A stretch of DNA of 64,000 nt. Origin: Faeciplasma sp045660445 (GTDB lineage Bacteria; Bacillota; Clostridia; Oscillospirales; Ruminococcaceae). The translations under genes were made by a program, and so were the position numbers. A model generated the notes under the pieces. The model saw only the letters and a list, made by a program, of their open reading frames with translations. It made no database searches and was not told the origin of the DNA. The DNA lies in assembly GCA_045660445.1 (NCBI GenBank), contig JAZRDR010000001.1, forward strand, positions 182,908 through 246,907, in the 5' to 3' direction. Positions 16,541 through 23,991 of the stretch are shown here, one piece after another. How positions within the stretch are numbered: position 1 is the stretch's first letter; the number at the start of each line of letters is the position of its first letter.

Positions 16541-16552
16541 AATTTAGTTTGG

Positions 16553-16614
16553 TTTTGACATCAATTTTGACATCAATTTGAGGATTTTTAACGTCAAAAG
16601 ATGTGCTTTGATGT
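16553..16614. repeat. Short direct and inverted repeats next to the putative attachment site
   Basis: TTTTGACATCAA occurs twice in tandem (16,553-16,564 and 16,565-16,576), and TTTGATGT (16,607-16,614) matches the reverse of its ACATCAAA core. Short repeats of this kind beside an attachment site can be arm-type integrase sites; that role is inferred. Confidence 0.5.
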
Positions 16615-16631
16615 AGTTGCAAAAACATAAG

Positions 16632-16676
16632 AAAACCCTCGTAAATACGGCGTTTGCACGCATTTACGAGGGTTTT
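16632..16676 (-). terminator. Terminator of the tRNA-Ser transcript (also works from the + side)
   Basis: AAAACCCTCGTAAAT (16,632-16,646) pairs perfectly with ATTTACGAGGGTTTT (16,662-16,676). On the - strand it lies just after the tRNA 3' end and is followed by T residues. Confidence 0.8.
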
Positions 16677-16681
16677 GCCTT

Positions 16682-16773
16682 TGGCGGAGATGGAGGGATT
16701 CGAACCCTCGGACCCGGTTAAGGGCTTACTCGATTTCGAGTCGAGGCCGTTATGACCACTTCGATACATCTCC
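16682..16773 (-). tRNA. tRNA-Ser, anticodon CGA
   Basis: On the - strand: acceptor stem GGAGATG pairs with CATCTCC, T-arm with GGTTCGAATCC, anticodon stem CTCGA/TCGAG with loop CTCGAAA giving anticodon CGA (reads UCG), and a long variable arm as expected of tRNA-Ser. CCA is encoded. Its 3' end points at the prophage, so it is the likely attachment gene. Confidence 0.95.
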
Positions 16774-16854
16774 GTATATTCTGCTTGACAGCCCTATTAT
16801 ATTATCACAATTCTTCCTCGATTGCAATAGGTTTTAGAAATTTCTTTCATCAAA

Positions 16855-16884
16855 AAAGCGGTATCATTCACCTGATACCGCTTT
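16855..16884 (-). terminator. Terminator of the M20 peptidase operon
   Basis: AAAGCGGTATCA (16,855-16,866) pairs with TGATACCGCTTT (16,873-16,884); on the - strand it is followed by a T run and lies 7 bases past the M20 stop codon. Confidence 0.85.
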
Positions 16885-16890
16885 ATTTTT

Positions 16891-18339
16891 TTATCTTTCT
16901 GCCTGCGCCTTGATTATCTCTTTATAATACTCAACCGCATAAGGCAAGCAGCCTGCTTCAATATTCTCATTCAATCCGTGCATGCCTGCCATCTGCTCAG
17001 GGCCAAAGCTTACAGGGCTGAATCGAACACAAGCATCGCACACATCATCATAAAATCTTGCATCCGTTGCACCCGTCACAACATAAGGCAAAACGCCAAC
17101 ACCGGGGAAGATCTTGTTTATAGTCTTTTGGGTGATTGCAAACGGCTCACCGTTCAGATCAAGCGAATTCGAGGGCTTGCCTTTATATATAACCTCTGTC
17201 TCGATATTATATTTCTTCGCCATTTCCGAGATAACGGCAATGCTTTCATCTGCCCCTTGATGAGGGATATATCTCATATTAGCGCAAATGCTCGCTTCCT
17301 GAGGGATAACGTTATATCCGTTCGAGCCTGATGCCATAGTGAAAGCAATAGTTGTCTGAAGCATTGCTGCAGCATGAGCGCTTATCAATGGCATAACCTT
17401 AACCAAAAGAGGTCTGAACAGCCACAGGTTCGCCATTACAAGCTTAAGCCCAAAGTTTCCGCAATAAGGAGCAATTCTGGTAAACATTGCATTAACAGCA
17501 GGGGAGAATTTCACCTTGAAGGGAGTTTTCTTTTCAACTGCCGCCATAAACTTTGCAAGTCTTACTAAAGGAGTATTTCTTCCGGGTGAGCTTGCATGAC
17601 CGCCCTTGCTTCTTGCAATAAACTTCACGTCGCCATATCCCTTTTCAAATATGCCAACAGCCGCAAAATGTCCCTTAACGCCCACAACGGGATCTTCAGA
17701 GATGCTTCCGCCTTCATCGCAAAGCATAAACAGCTTCACGTTGTGATCCTTAAGCCACTTTGCAATGCTCGGTCCGCCGCTTCCACCGATCTCCTCGGTG
17801 CAGCTGCTTGCCAAATATACGTCACATTCCGGCTCATAACCGTCTTTTATCATCTCTTCTGCTGCCTGATAAAACGCCATCAAGCTGGCTTTTGTATCAC
17901 CGGTACCTCTGCCCCAAACCTTGCCCTCGGCGATCTCGCCCGAAAACGGAGGATACTTCCACTCGCCGGTCGCCTCAACAACGTCCATGTGGCTCATCAA
18001 AAGAATGGGGTCCTTGTCCGACTTGCCCTTCCATTTCAAAAGAAGGCTTCCGTCGATATCTATCTTCTCACACGTTGCAAATACTGTGGGGAAAAGCTCT
18101 TCAAGCACCTTGTGAAACCCTCTGAACTTCTCAACGTTGGGGTTATCTCTTGATGAAACAGTTTCATACTGTACCATCTTCGAAAGCTTCTTTGCAAGCT
18201 CCAAAGTTCTGGCTTCATCACTCGACAGACTATATTCAGTTCTCTTTTTGGGGAGCATCAGCGTTCTGATAACAGCAGCCAAAAGCAACAGCGCCAAAAT
18301 TCCAACTAAAACCAAAAGTGCCAAACCTACATATTTCAT
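16891..18339 (-). CDS. M20 family metallopeptidase with N-terminal membrane anchor
   Basis: A 482-residue zinc peptidase or amidohydrolase of the M20 family (carboxypeptidase PM20D1-like length). Residues 3-28 form a membrane helix, with the catalytic part on one side of the membrane. Metal and catalytic motifs in order: SHMDVV (His ligand and catalytic Asp), GRGTGDTKAS (bridging Asp), TEEIGGSGG (catalytic Glu and Glu ligand), and near the end MAGMHGLNE (last His). It would hydrolyse peptides or N-acyl amino acids. Its ATG overlaps the stop of the upstream membrane-protein gene (ATGA), so it is the last gene of a three-gene operon. Confidence 0.88.
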   Translation of the reverse strand: MKYVGLALLVLVGILALLLLAAVIRTLMLPKKRTEYSLSSDEARTLELAKKLSKMVQYETVSSRDNPNVEKFRGFHKVLEELFPTVFATCEKIDIDGSLLLKWKGKSDKDPILLMSHMDVVEATGEWKYPPFSGEIAEGKVWGRGTGDTKASLMAFYQAAEEMIKDGYEPECDVYLASSCTEEIGGSGGPSIAKWLKDHNVKLFMLCDEGGSISEDPVVGVKGHFAAVGIFEKGYGDVKFIARSKGGHASSPGRNTPLVRLAKFMAAVEKKTPFKVKFSPAVNAMFTRIAPYCGNFGLKLVMANLWLFRPLLVKVMPLISAHAAAMLQTTIAFTMASGSNGYNVIPQEASICANMRYIPHQGADESIAVISEMAKKYNIETEVIYKGKPSNSLDLNGEPFAITQKTINKIFPGVGVLPYVVTGATDARFYDDVCDACVRFSPVSFGPEQMAGMHGLNENIEAGCLPYAVEYYKEIIKAQAER

Positions 18340-19061
18340 TTATCTTCACTCTCCTTAATCTCGTCTTGCAAAGCAGCAAGCTTTTTCTTTTCGTTTTTAA
18401 ACAATATCCATGCGTGTGCGATAGCGATGGCACCACTCAATATCATCAAGAATCCAACGTTCGAGATAAGGCTGGGAACGCATATGAACAGCACAGTCAT
18501 AACAACCAAGGGAATAGCTACAAGCTTTTTGCCCTTTCTGAAGTATTTAACAGCCATAGCACCAAACAAGGCAGGAACTACGTTGTTAAAAGCAGGCTGC
18601 AAAACATCTGCCTCTAAAACAGGTCTTAAAGGAATTATCATGAATACGCCCAATGCGATAACAACAGTTGTTACAAGGCTTGATGCCGCGATAGAAAGTG
18701 TCGAAACGATCTCGTTCTCTGTTGTGCCTGCCTTGGTTCCAACAATGTCTCTTGCATTCAAAGCGCAGGGTATCTTCATGTTTATAAGGTTGCCGGTAAT
18801 AAATGCGAGGTAGCTTCCGCCTGCACCAAGCATGGGAGTATAGATCAAAAATTCAACGATACAGCTGGGTATGTAAATAATCGCGATCTGTGCCAAGCCC
18901 TTGCCGAATGCCGACATATCAGGCATCGCATTAAGAGTCAATCCCATTGCAAAAGGTGCGCCCACAAGAAGAATAATGCCTATAATAAGTCCGATTCTTC
19001 CAAACAAATGAGTTCTTTCATTATACTTTTCTAAATATTCTTTCTTTTCCATTTCGTTCAT
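18336..19061 (-). CDS. Integral membrane protein, probable partner of the DUF5058-like protein
   Basis: A 241-residue protein with about six predicted membrane helices (for example RIGLIIGIILLVGAPFAM, IAIIYIPSCIVEFLIYTPML, LIPLVVMTVLFICVPSLI) and a charged C-terminal tail (KNEKKKLAALQDEIKESEDK). AAGGAGGTG lies upstream of the ATG. It is flanked in one operon by another multi-spanning protein and a peptidase. I infer the two membrane proteins form a two-component transporter or permease that brings in the peptidase substrate. No family is firmly recognised. Confidence 0.7.
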   Translation of the reverse strand: MNEMEKKEYLEKYNERTHLFGRIGLIIGIILLVGAPFAMGLTLNAMPDMSAFGKGLAQIAIIYIPSCIVEFLIYTPMLGAGGSYLAFITGNLINMKIPCALNARDIVGTKAGTTENEIVSTLSIAASSLVTTVVIALGVFMIIPLRPVLEADVLQPAFNNVVPALFGAMAVKYFRKGKKLVAIPLVVMTVLFICVPSLISNVGFLMILSGAIAIAHAWILFKNEKKKLAALQDEIKESEDK

Positions 19062-19076
19062 TAAAGCGCACCTCCT

Positions 19077-19835
19077 TTAAAATACTATATTCGTAACAAC
19101 GGCCGCCGCCATGCCGACAAGCATGCTTCCCGCGATCGAGAAGTTATCAAGCCAAGCCATTTTCTTTTTATCTGCAAAGTATACAAACACGGCCATCGCA
19201 ATTGCCGAGAATACAAGTGTCACAAGCTGCAAATACTTACCTGTAATAACAAGTGCTCCGCTTTGAAGCTGAATAAGCTCACCGATATAGCTTCCGATAT
19301 ATGCTGTAATAAGTCCAATGAACATTGCTGTCATCGCATCGTCGCCAAAGCTTCTTCCGCCTGCTTCCTTGGGCTTTCTTCTTGTAAGCTTGTTGCAATA
19401 GCCTTTGCCGAACAAAGTCATGCAAACAACGCCCCAAATAATTCCCACAGTCATCAAAAGCGCGATGGTAGTAAACGCAGTCAACGTCATTTCATCGGCA
19501 CTAAGTCCCGAAAGCCCAACGCTCTTTGCGGCAATGTCTGCAACGCTTGTCTCATAGTGTAAAGCGCCAACGACAGAAAGTCTTAACCAGGGCAGGGGAA
19601 TTCCCAAAGTACCCGAAAGCGCAATAACACCAAGCAAAATGCTCACGCTTGGCAACACCGAGAAAGTAATGCTCGAAGTAATTGCTCTTTTAAGCTTGGT
19701 CTTGTCCATGCCGATCGCAACGCCTGCTTTATATGCTCTAACCATAAAGAACACACTAAGTCCGATCACAAACAGAATGATAGCACCACTTATTAAATAA
19801 AGCGGCAGACTGCTAAGCTGATCCAAAATTTTCAT
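19077..19835 (-). CDS. DUF5058-like integral membrane protein
   Basis: A 252-residue protein with about seven membrane helices. The segment SVLPSVSILLGVIALSGTLGIPLPWLRLSVVGALHYE is what I recall of the DUF5058 family. The ATG at 19,835 is preferred over one at 19,877 because GGAG lies 7 bases upstream. First gene of the leftward operon with a second membrane protein and an M20 peptidase; this membrane-pair-plus-peptidase arrangement suggests uptake of a peptide-like compound. The substrate is unknown. Confidence 0.75.
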   Translation of the reverse strand: MKILDQLSSLPLYLISGAIILFVIGLSVFFMVRAYKAGVAIGMDKTKLKRAITSSITFSVLPSVSILLGVIALSGTLGIPLPWLRLSVVGALHYETSVADIAAKSVGLSGLSADEMTLTAFTTIALLMTVGIIWGVVCMTLFGKGYCNKLTRRKPKEAGGRSFGDDAMTAMFIGLITAYIGSYIGELIQLQSGALVITGKYLQLVTLVFSAIAMAVFVYFADKKKMAWLDNFSIAGSMLVGMAAAVVTNIVF

Positions 19836-19868
19836 AGCAAAGTCTCCAATCCATATTTTATGATTATC

Positions 19869-19897
19869 ATTATACATCTATTTCATATGAATTGCAA
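19869..19897 (-). promoter_or_regulatory. Promoter of the leftward membrane-protein/M20 operon
   Basis: On the - strand, -35 TTGCAA (19,892-19,897), 17-base spacer, -10 TATAAT (19,869-19,874), about 35 bases before the DUF5058-like start. Confidence 0.75.
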
Positions 19898-19911
19898 TGC
19901 AAAAACGAACT

Positions 19912-19927
19912 TGTTGACAAATCAACA
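19912..19927. promoter_or_regulatory. Perfect palindrome between the divergent promoters (candidate shared operator)
   Basis: TGTTGA-CAAA-TCAACA. It is centred between the -35 boxes of the two divergent promoters, about 50-60 bases upstream of each expected transcription start, a position that suits an activator acting on both operons. No regulator gene is adjacent. Confidence 0.6.
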
Positions 19928-19933
19928 TTTTCC

Positions 19934-19962
19934 TTGACATTGCTCCAAAGATTGACTATACT
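19934..19962 (+). promoter_or_regulatory. Promoter of the enoate reductase / aconitase X operon
   Basis: -35 TTGACA (19,934-19,939), 17-base spacer, -10 TATACT (19,957-19,962); near-consensus for the main sigma factor, about 50 bases before the ATG. Confidence 0.82.
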
Positions 19963-20013
19963 TTTATATAGAAAATTCGCTTTTCAATTCAATTTAAGGA
20001 GTGACCAACAACC

Positions 20014-22074
20014 ATGGATTCCAAGTATGAAGCACTGTTTACACCTTGGAAAATAGGAAACGTTGAAATCAAAAACCGTATCGTAATGTGCCCGATGGGC
20101 GGAACCTCGCTTTTTGGCTGGTTCGAGCTTACAGGCTGTCATTTCGATAAGGAAGCCGCAAACCTCTTCTTAAAGCGCGCACAAAACAATGTCGGACTTA
20201 TCATTACCGGCATCGCTCCCTTGCGTGATACCTTCTGGGGCAAGTGGCTCTGGCAGAATCCCAAAATGTTCGAAGAACTTAAAGAATTTATGGACGAGAT
20301 CCACAAAACAGGTGCAAAGCTTTTCATTCAGCTCACCGCAGGTATGGGCCGTTCTTGGGCTATAACCGAGCTTGTAGGTCCCTTGCATAAGAATAAATTC
20401 ACTCGCGCACTCATTAAACCTATTATAGATACCTCTCACGAGCTTGCATGTCCCAGCCCCCAGCCTGCACGCTGGGCACCCGATATCATCTGCCCCGAGA
20501 TGACCAAGCATCAGATCCATGAGATCATCGAGGCTTTCGCAAAGACAGCAAAGCTTTGTCGCGATGCAGGTGTCGACGGCGTCGAGGTTCACGCTGTTCA
20601 CGAAGGCTATCTTTTGGACCAGTTCGCCATTGAATTCTTCAACAAGCGCACAGACGAATACGGCGGAAGCTTTGAAAACCGCTACCGTTTCGCAACCGAA
20701 GTTGTTCACGCAATTAAGGAAGCTTGCGGTGAAGACTATCCCGTTTCACTCCGCTATTCTGTTGAATCCAAGCTCAAGGGCTTTGCCGAGGGTGCCGTTC
20801 CCGGCGAGGATTACACTGAAGTTGGCCGTGCAATGGAAGAGTCCGAGCGTGCTGCAAAATATCTTCAGGACGCAGGATATGATATGCTCAACGCTGACAA
20901 CGGTACATACGATTCTTGGTATTGGGCGCATCCGCCGATGTATATGCCTCAAAACTGCAACTTAGATGACGTTGCACACATCAAGCAGTTTGTAGATATC
21001 CCCGTTGTTTGTGCAGGCAGAATGGAGCCCGATGTCGGAGCTCAGGCAGTAGCCGATGGCAAGATCGACGGTGTCGGCATTGCCCGTCAGTTCCTTGTTG
21101 ACCCTGAGTGGATCACCAAGATGATCGACGACCGCATTGAGGATATCAAGCCTTGCATCTGCTGCCATGCGGGATGCTTCAACTTCTCCTCCTCCAAGGG
21201 ACATTATAACACTCAGGACTTAACAGACACTATGGGTCTTTCCCGCTGTGCTCTTAACCCTGAAACCATGCAGTCTAAAAAATACGGCATCGTTCCCGCA
21301 AAGAATGCAAAGAAGATCGCAGTGATCGGTGGCGGTATCGGTGGCATGGAAGCTGCAATCGTTTGTGCAAAGCGCGGCCACTCTGTCACTCTTTATGAAA
21401 AGAGCGATAAGCTCGGCGGTGTATTCATCGCAGCAGCTGCTCCTTCTTATAAGGAAAAGGACCGTGACCTCATCGCTTGGTATAACCGTGAGGTTACAAA
21501 ATACCCCATCGAAATCAATCTTAACACCGAGATCAAGGATATCAGCGCATTGGATGCTGACGAGATCATCATCGCAACCGGTGCCAAGGCAAACAAGCTC
21601 CCCGTCAAGGGCTTCGAGCTTGGTGTTGAAGCTATCGACTTCCTTCTCGGAAACAAAGAAGTCGGCGAGAATGTTGTTGTCATCGGCGGCGGATTGACCG
21701 GATGCGAGATTGCATACGAACTTTATTTGCAGGGTAAAAAGCCCACCATCGTTGAAATGCAGGACGACCTTATCACCACTCCCGGCATCTGCTTGGCAAA
21801 CACAAGCTTCCTGCGTGATTTCTTCAAAGCAAACAATGTTCCCGTTCACCTTGAAACCAAGCTTCATCAGATCCATCCCGACGGTGTAACCGTTTGCGAT
21901 AAGAACGGCCAAAGCTTCAAGATCGATGCCGATTCTGTCATCCTCTCCGTTGGCTATAAGCCTTCACCTTTGGCTCAGAAGGGCAAGAACATTCACGTCA
22001 TCGGTGACGCTTCAAAGGTTGGAAACCTTAGAACTGTCATCTGGCAGGCATGGGATGTATGCATGAAGATATAA
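20014..22074 (+). CDS. Old-yellow-enzyme/FeS flavoprotein reductase (2-enoate reductase, BaiCD/FadH-like)
   Basis: A 686-residue NAD(P)H-dependent flavoenzyme of the 2,4-dienoyl-CoA/2-enoate reductase type. Residues 1-370 are the FMN TIM barrel (start FTPWKIGNVEIKNRIVMCPMG; active-site region VEVHAVHEGYLLDQF as in clostridial enoate and BaiCD/BaiH reductases). Next comes a 4Fe-4S cluster region: Cys381, Cys384, Cys388, with the fourth ligand probably Cys412. Residues about 434-686 bind FAD and NAD(P)H, with GGGIGGMEAA and GGGLTGCEIAYEL. It should reduce an activated C=C bond. First gene of an operon with aconitase X; the physiological substrate is unknown and could be a dehydration product of aconitase X. 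Confidence 0.9.
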   Translation: MDSKYEALFTPWKIGNVEIKNRIVMCPMGGTSLFGWFELTGCHFDKEAANLFLKRAQNNVGLIITGIAPLRDTFWGKWLWQNPKMFEELKEFMDEIHKTGAKLFIQLTAGMGRSWAITELVGPLHKNKFTRALIKPIIDTSHELACPSPQPARWAPDIICPEMTKHQIHEIIEAFAKTAKLCRDAGVDGVEVHAVHEGYLLDQFAIEFFNKRTDEYGGSFENRYRFATEVVHAIKEACGEDYPVSLRYSVESKLKGFAEGAVPGEDYTEVGRAMEESERAAKYLQDAGYDMLNADNGTYDSWYWAHPPMYMPQNCNLDDVAHIKQFVDIPVVCAGRMEPDVGAQAVADGKIDGVGIARQFLVDPEWITKMIDDRIEDIKPCICCHAGCFNFSSSKGHYNTQDLTDTMGLSRCALNPETMQSKKYGIVPAKNAKKIAVIGGGIGGMEAAIVCAKRGHSVTLYEKSDKLGGVFIAAAAPSYKEKDRDLIAWYNREVTKYPIEINLNTEIKDISALDADEIIIATGAKANKLPVKGFELGVEAIDFLLGNKEVGENVVVIGGGLTGCEIAYELYLQGKKPTIVEMQDDLITTPGICLANTSFLRDFFKANNVPVHLETKLHQIHPDGVTVCDKNGQSFKIDADSVILSVGYKPSPLAQKGKNIHVIGDASKVGNLRTVIWQAWDVCMKI

Positions 22075-22090
22075 GAAAGGATAACTGACT

Positions 22091-23365
22091 ATGTATTTAA
22101 CTGATGAACAGCAAGCGATATTAAACGGTTCTCAGGGCGACGTTATGGCAAAGGTCATGAAGACCCTTGTTATGTACGGTGACGCCTTCGAAGCCGAAAA
22201 GCTTGTTCCCGTAACCTCAAAATATAATCACCTCGTAACCTCTTTTGGCCTAAAGATGATGACACCTGTGTTCGATTTGATGGATCAGCTCATCTCGGCA
22301 GGTGCTGTTTCCTCGCAAAAATTCTCGGTCGACCCAAGACCGCTTGATCCCAATGTTCCCGCAAACTTCTTGCAGAAGCTTATCTTCAACAAGTTCATGT
22401 ATTCCAAGCAGGATGACTATGAACAGCAGCTTAAAAAGCTCGGCCTTTTAGAGGATGATGCTTTCACCTGCACCTGCTATATGAGCGAGGTTGGCAATAA
22501 GCCCCAGAAAGGCGACGTATTAAGCTGGGCAGAATCCTCGGCTGTTGTATATGCTAACTCTGTTTTGGGCGCACGCTGCAACCGCAACTCAGGTATCATC
22601 GACCTTATGGGGTCTATCGTTGGATACGTTCCTTATTTCGGACTTTTAACTGACGAGGGCAGAAAAGCAACCTGGATCGTTAAGATCGAAACCACCAAAA
22701 TGCCCGAAGCTCAGCTCCTTGGCTCTGCAATCGGCATGAAGGTTATGGAGGATGTTCCTTATATCGTTGGACTTGATAAATGGCTCGGAACAGAGCTTTC
22801 AGATACCGCTTGCACATATCTTAAGGACTTCGGTGCCGCAACTGCTTCAAACGGCGCGGTAGGACTTTATCATATTGAAAATCTCACTCCCGAGGCCAAA
22901 GAGCAGGGAAGTTCTCTTATTAAAGAGGGCGCGCGTGAATACATCATCACCGATGAAGAGCTCGAGCGTGTAAAGAATAACTATCCTGTCATCTGGAAGA
23001 ACCCCGATGCAAGCCCCAAGCTTTGCTTCATGGGCTGCCCTCATATGAGCTTGCAGCAGCTTAAGGATTGGACCGATAAGGTTGAAGCTTCCCTTAAAGA
23101 AGCAGGCAACTCAAAGGTCGTTATCCCCACTGTCTTCACAGCTTCTCCTGCGGTACTCAGAGAGTTCGAAACCACTCCCTATGCCGCACGTTTAAAGGCA
23201 ACAGGCGTCATCACTTCATATATCTGTCCTCTTATGTATATGAATAACCCCTTGTGCGGAAAAATGCCCGTTATCACATCCTCTAATAAGCTCCGCACAT
23301 ATACTACTTCCCGTTATTACACTGATGACGAGATCCTTGCAGCAATTACGAAAGGAGGCAAATAA
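22091..23365 (+). CDS. Aconitase X, large (catalytic) subunit
   Basis: A 424-residue protein of the aconitase X (DUF521) family. Typical motifs are visible: ESSAVVYANSVLGARCNRNSG (residues about 148-168), and CFMGCPHMS near residue 312. Candidate iron-sulfur ligands are Cys127/Cys129, Cys163, Cys312/Cys316 and a late Cys. Family members characterised so far are cis-3-hydroxy-L-proline dehydratases or archaeal mevalonate-5-phosphate dehydratases; the swivel domain is coded separately, as in the two-subunit type. The context here, with an enoate reductase and next to a peptidase operon, suggests dehydration of a hydroxy-acid or hydroxyproline-like compound. The exact substrate cannot be read from sequence. 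Confidence 0.88.
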   Translation: MYLTDEQQAILNGSQGDVMAKVMKTLVMYGDAFEAEKLVPVTSKYNHLVTSFGLKMMTPVFDLMDQLISAGAVSSQKFSVDPRPLDPNVPANFLQKLIFNKFMYSKQDDYEQQLKKLGLLEDDAFTCTCYMSEVGNKPQKGDVLSWAESSAVVYANSVLGARCNRNSGIIDLMGSIVGYVPYFGLLTDEGRKATWIVKIETTKMPEAQLLGSAIGMKVMEDVPYIVGLDKWLGTELSDTACTYLKDFGAATASNGAVGLYHIENLTPEAKEQGSSLIKEGAREYIITDEELERVKNNYPVIWKNPDASPKLCFMGCPHMSLQQLKDWTDKVEASLKEAGNSKVVIPTVFTASPAVLREFETTPYAARLKATGVITSYICPLMYMNNPLCGKMPVITSSNKLRTYTTSRYYTDDEILAAITKGGK

Positions 23366-23367
23366 TC

Positions 23368-23811
23368 ATGATGAAGTTTAAAGGAAGAATCGTAACTCCC
23401 GGCACGGTTACTGCAAAGGCAGTTGTAACCACTCAGGGCTTCAACACTCTTGCCTCACTTCAGAAGGCTTTGCAGTTCGGCGACAAAAAAGCCACCTGCT
23501 CCGATCAGAATAATGCTGACATTTTCGGCAAGGAGCTTGCAGGTGCCGCACTCTGCCTCCCTCAGACAATCGGCTCAACAACCGGCGGCTTGGTGCTCTA
23601 TTGCGCTTGCGCTATGCAAAGAAATCCCGCTTGTATGCTCTTTGCCAACCACATCGACTCGCTTGCTGCAGCAGGTGCTGTCCTTGCAGACGTTTGGATC
23701 GACGGCGTGACAATGCCCGTTATCGACTGTTTGGGTGACGAGTTCTTGAATTACGTCAAGGACGGTATGACTATAACCATCGAGGAAGACGGAACCGTTT
23801 GCGTCGAATAA
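23368..23811 (+). CDS. Aconitase X, small (swivel domain) subunit
   Basis: A 147-residue protein of the DUF126 swivel-domain type, starting KFKGRIVTPGTVTAKAVV, with the family loop LPQTIGSTTGGL (Ser70 and Thr71-72 region, part of the active site) and a C-terminal GMTITIEEDG strand. It completes the active site of the large subunit. AAAGGAGG lies 9 bases before the ATG at 23,368 (a second ATG is at 23,371), and the gene follows the large subunit stop at once. Last gene of the operon, followed by a terminator. Confidence 0.88.
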   Translation: MMKFKGRIVTPGTVTAKAVVTTQGFNTLASLQKALQFGDKKATCSDQNNADIFGKELAGAALCLPQTIGSTTGGLVLYCACAMQRNPACMLFANHIDSLAAAGAVLADVWIDGVTMPVIDCLGDEFLNYVKDGMTITIEEDGTVCVE

Positions 23812-23830
23812 TTTTACTGCATAAAAAATG

Positions 23831-23860
23831 CCTCCCGATTTTTTCGGGAGGTTCTTTTTT
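23831..23860 (+). terminator. Terminator of the aconitase X operon
   Basis: CCTCCCGA (23,831) pairs with TCGGGAGG (ending 23,851), followed by TTCTTTTTT. Confidence 0.88.
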
Positions 23861-23865
23861 ATTGT

Positions 23866-23947
23866 CTCACCACCCGCTCCACCGCCGAGCGAACTTCGCA
23901 CGCCGCACCTTCGGCGCGGCGGCTCGTCAACGCTCGCCGACGTCGCA
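23866..23947. repeat. GC-rich intergenic element with nested inverted repeats
   Basis: Far richer in G+C than its surroundings. Outer arms CGAGCG (23,886-23,891) and CGCTCG (23,931-23,936), inner arms CGCCGC (23,901-23,906) and GCGGCG (23,916-23,921), so it can fold as one long hairpin. It sits exactly between two convergent terminators. It resembles a dispersed intergenic repeat; copy number in the genome cannot be seen here. Confidence 0.55.
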
Positions 23948-23985
23948 CAAAAAATCCCCTCCGATCATTCCTGATCAGAGGGGAT
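23948..23985 (-). terminator. Terminator of the sigma/anti-sigma operon
   Basis: ATCCCCTCCGATCA (23,954-23,967) pairs with TGATCAGAGGGGAT (23,972-23,985) apart from one mismatch; on the - strand it is followed by a T run. Confidence 0.8.
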
Positions 23986-23991
23986 AACTTT

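Larger units (their letters stand above)
1..16680 (+). mobile_element. Right part of a tailed-phage (siphovirus-like, HK97-type) prophage
   Basis: Twenty-six tightly packed + strand genes follow classic tailed-phage order: terminase, portal, protease, capsid, connector, tail tube, frameshifted tail chaperones, tape measure, tail tip, fibres, lysis. The left end lies outside the window. The right boundary is inferred to lie between the terminator at 16,535 and the 3' end of the tRNA-Ser at 16,682. No integrase, repressor or replication gene is present here, so the lysogeny module should be at the other end. All visible structural genes are open, so the element may be intact. Confidence 0.93.
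16402..16890. other. Prophage-chromosome junction region without protein genes
   Basis: This 489-base stretch holds the phage terminator, short repeats, the tRNA-Ser terminator, tRNA-Ser and the terminator of the M20 peptidase gene. An open frame that spans the tRNA on the - strand is an artefact. Bases 16,402-16,492 show only a weak inverted repeat (ATCGGG with CCCGAT) and no gene. Confidence 0.7.

Noticed and set aside
16539..16769. 76-codon frame on the - strand across the tRNA-Ser
   Set aside because: It starts inside the tRNA and reads the tRNA arms and terminator as protein (GSEGSNPSISAKG is a well-known artefact of tRNA T-arms). Not a gene.
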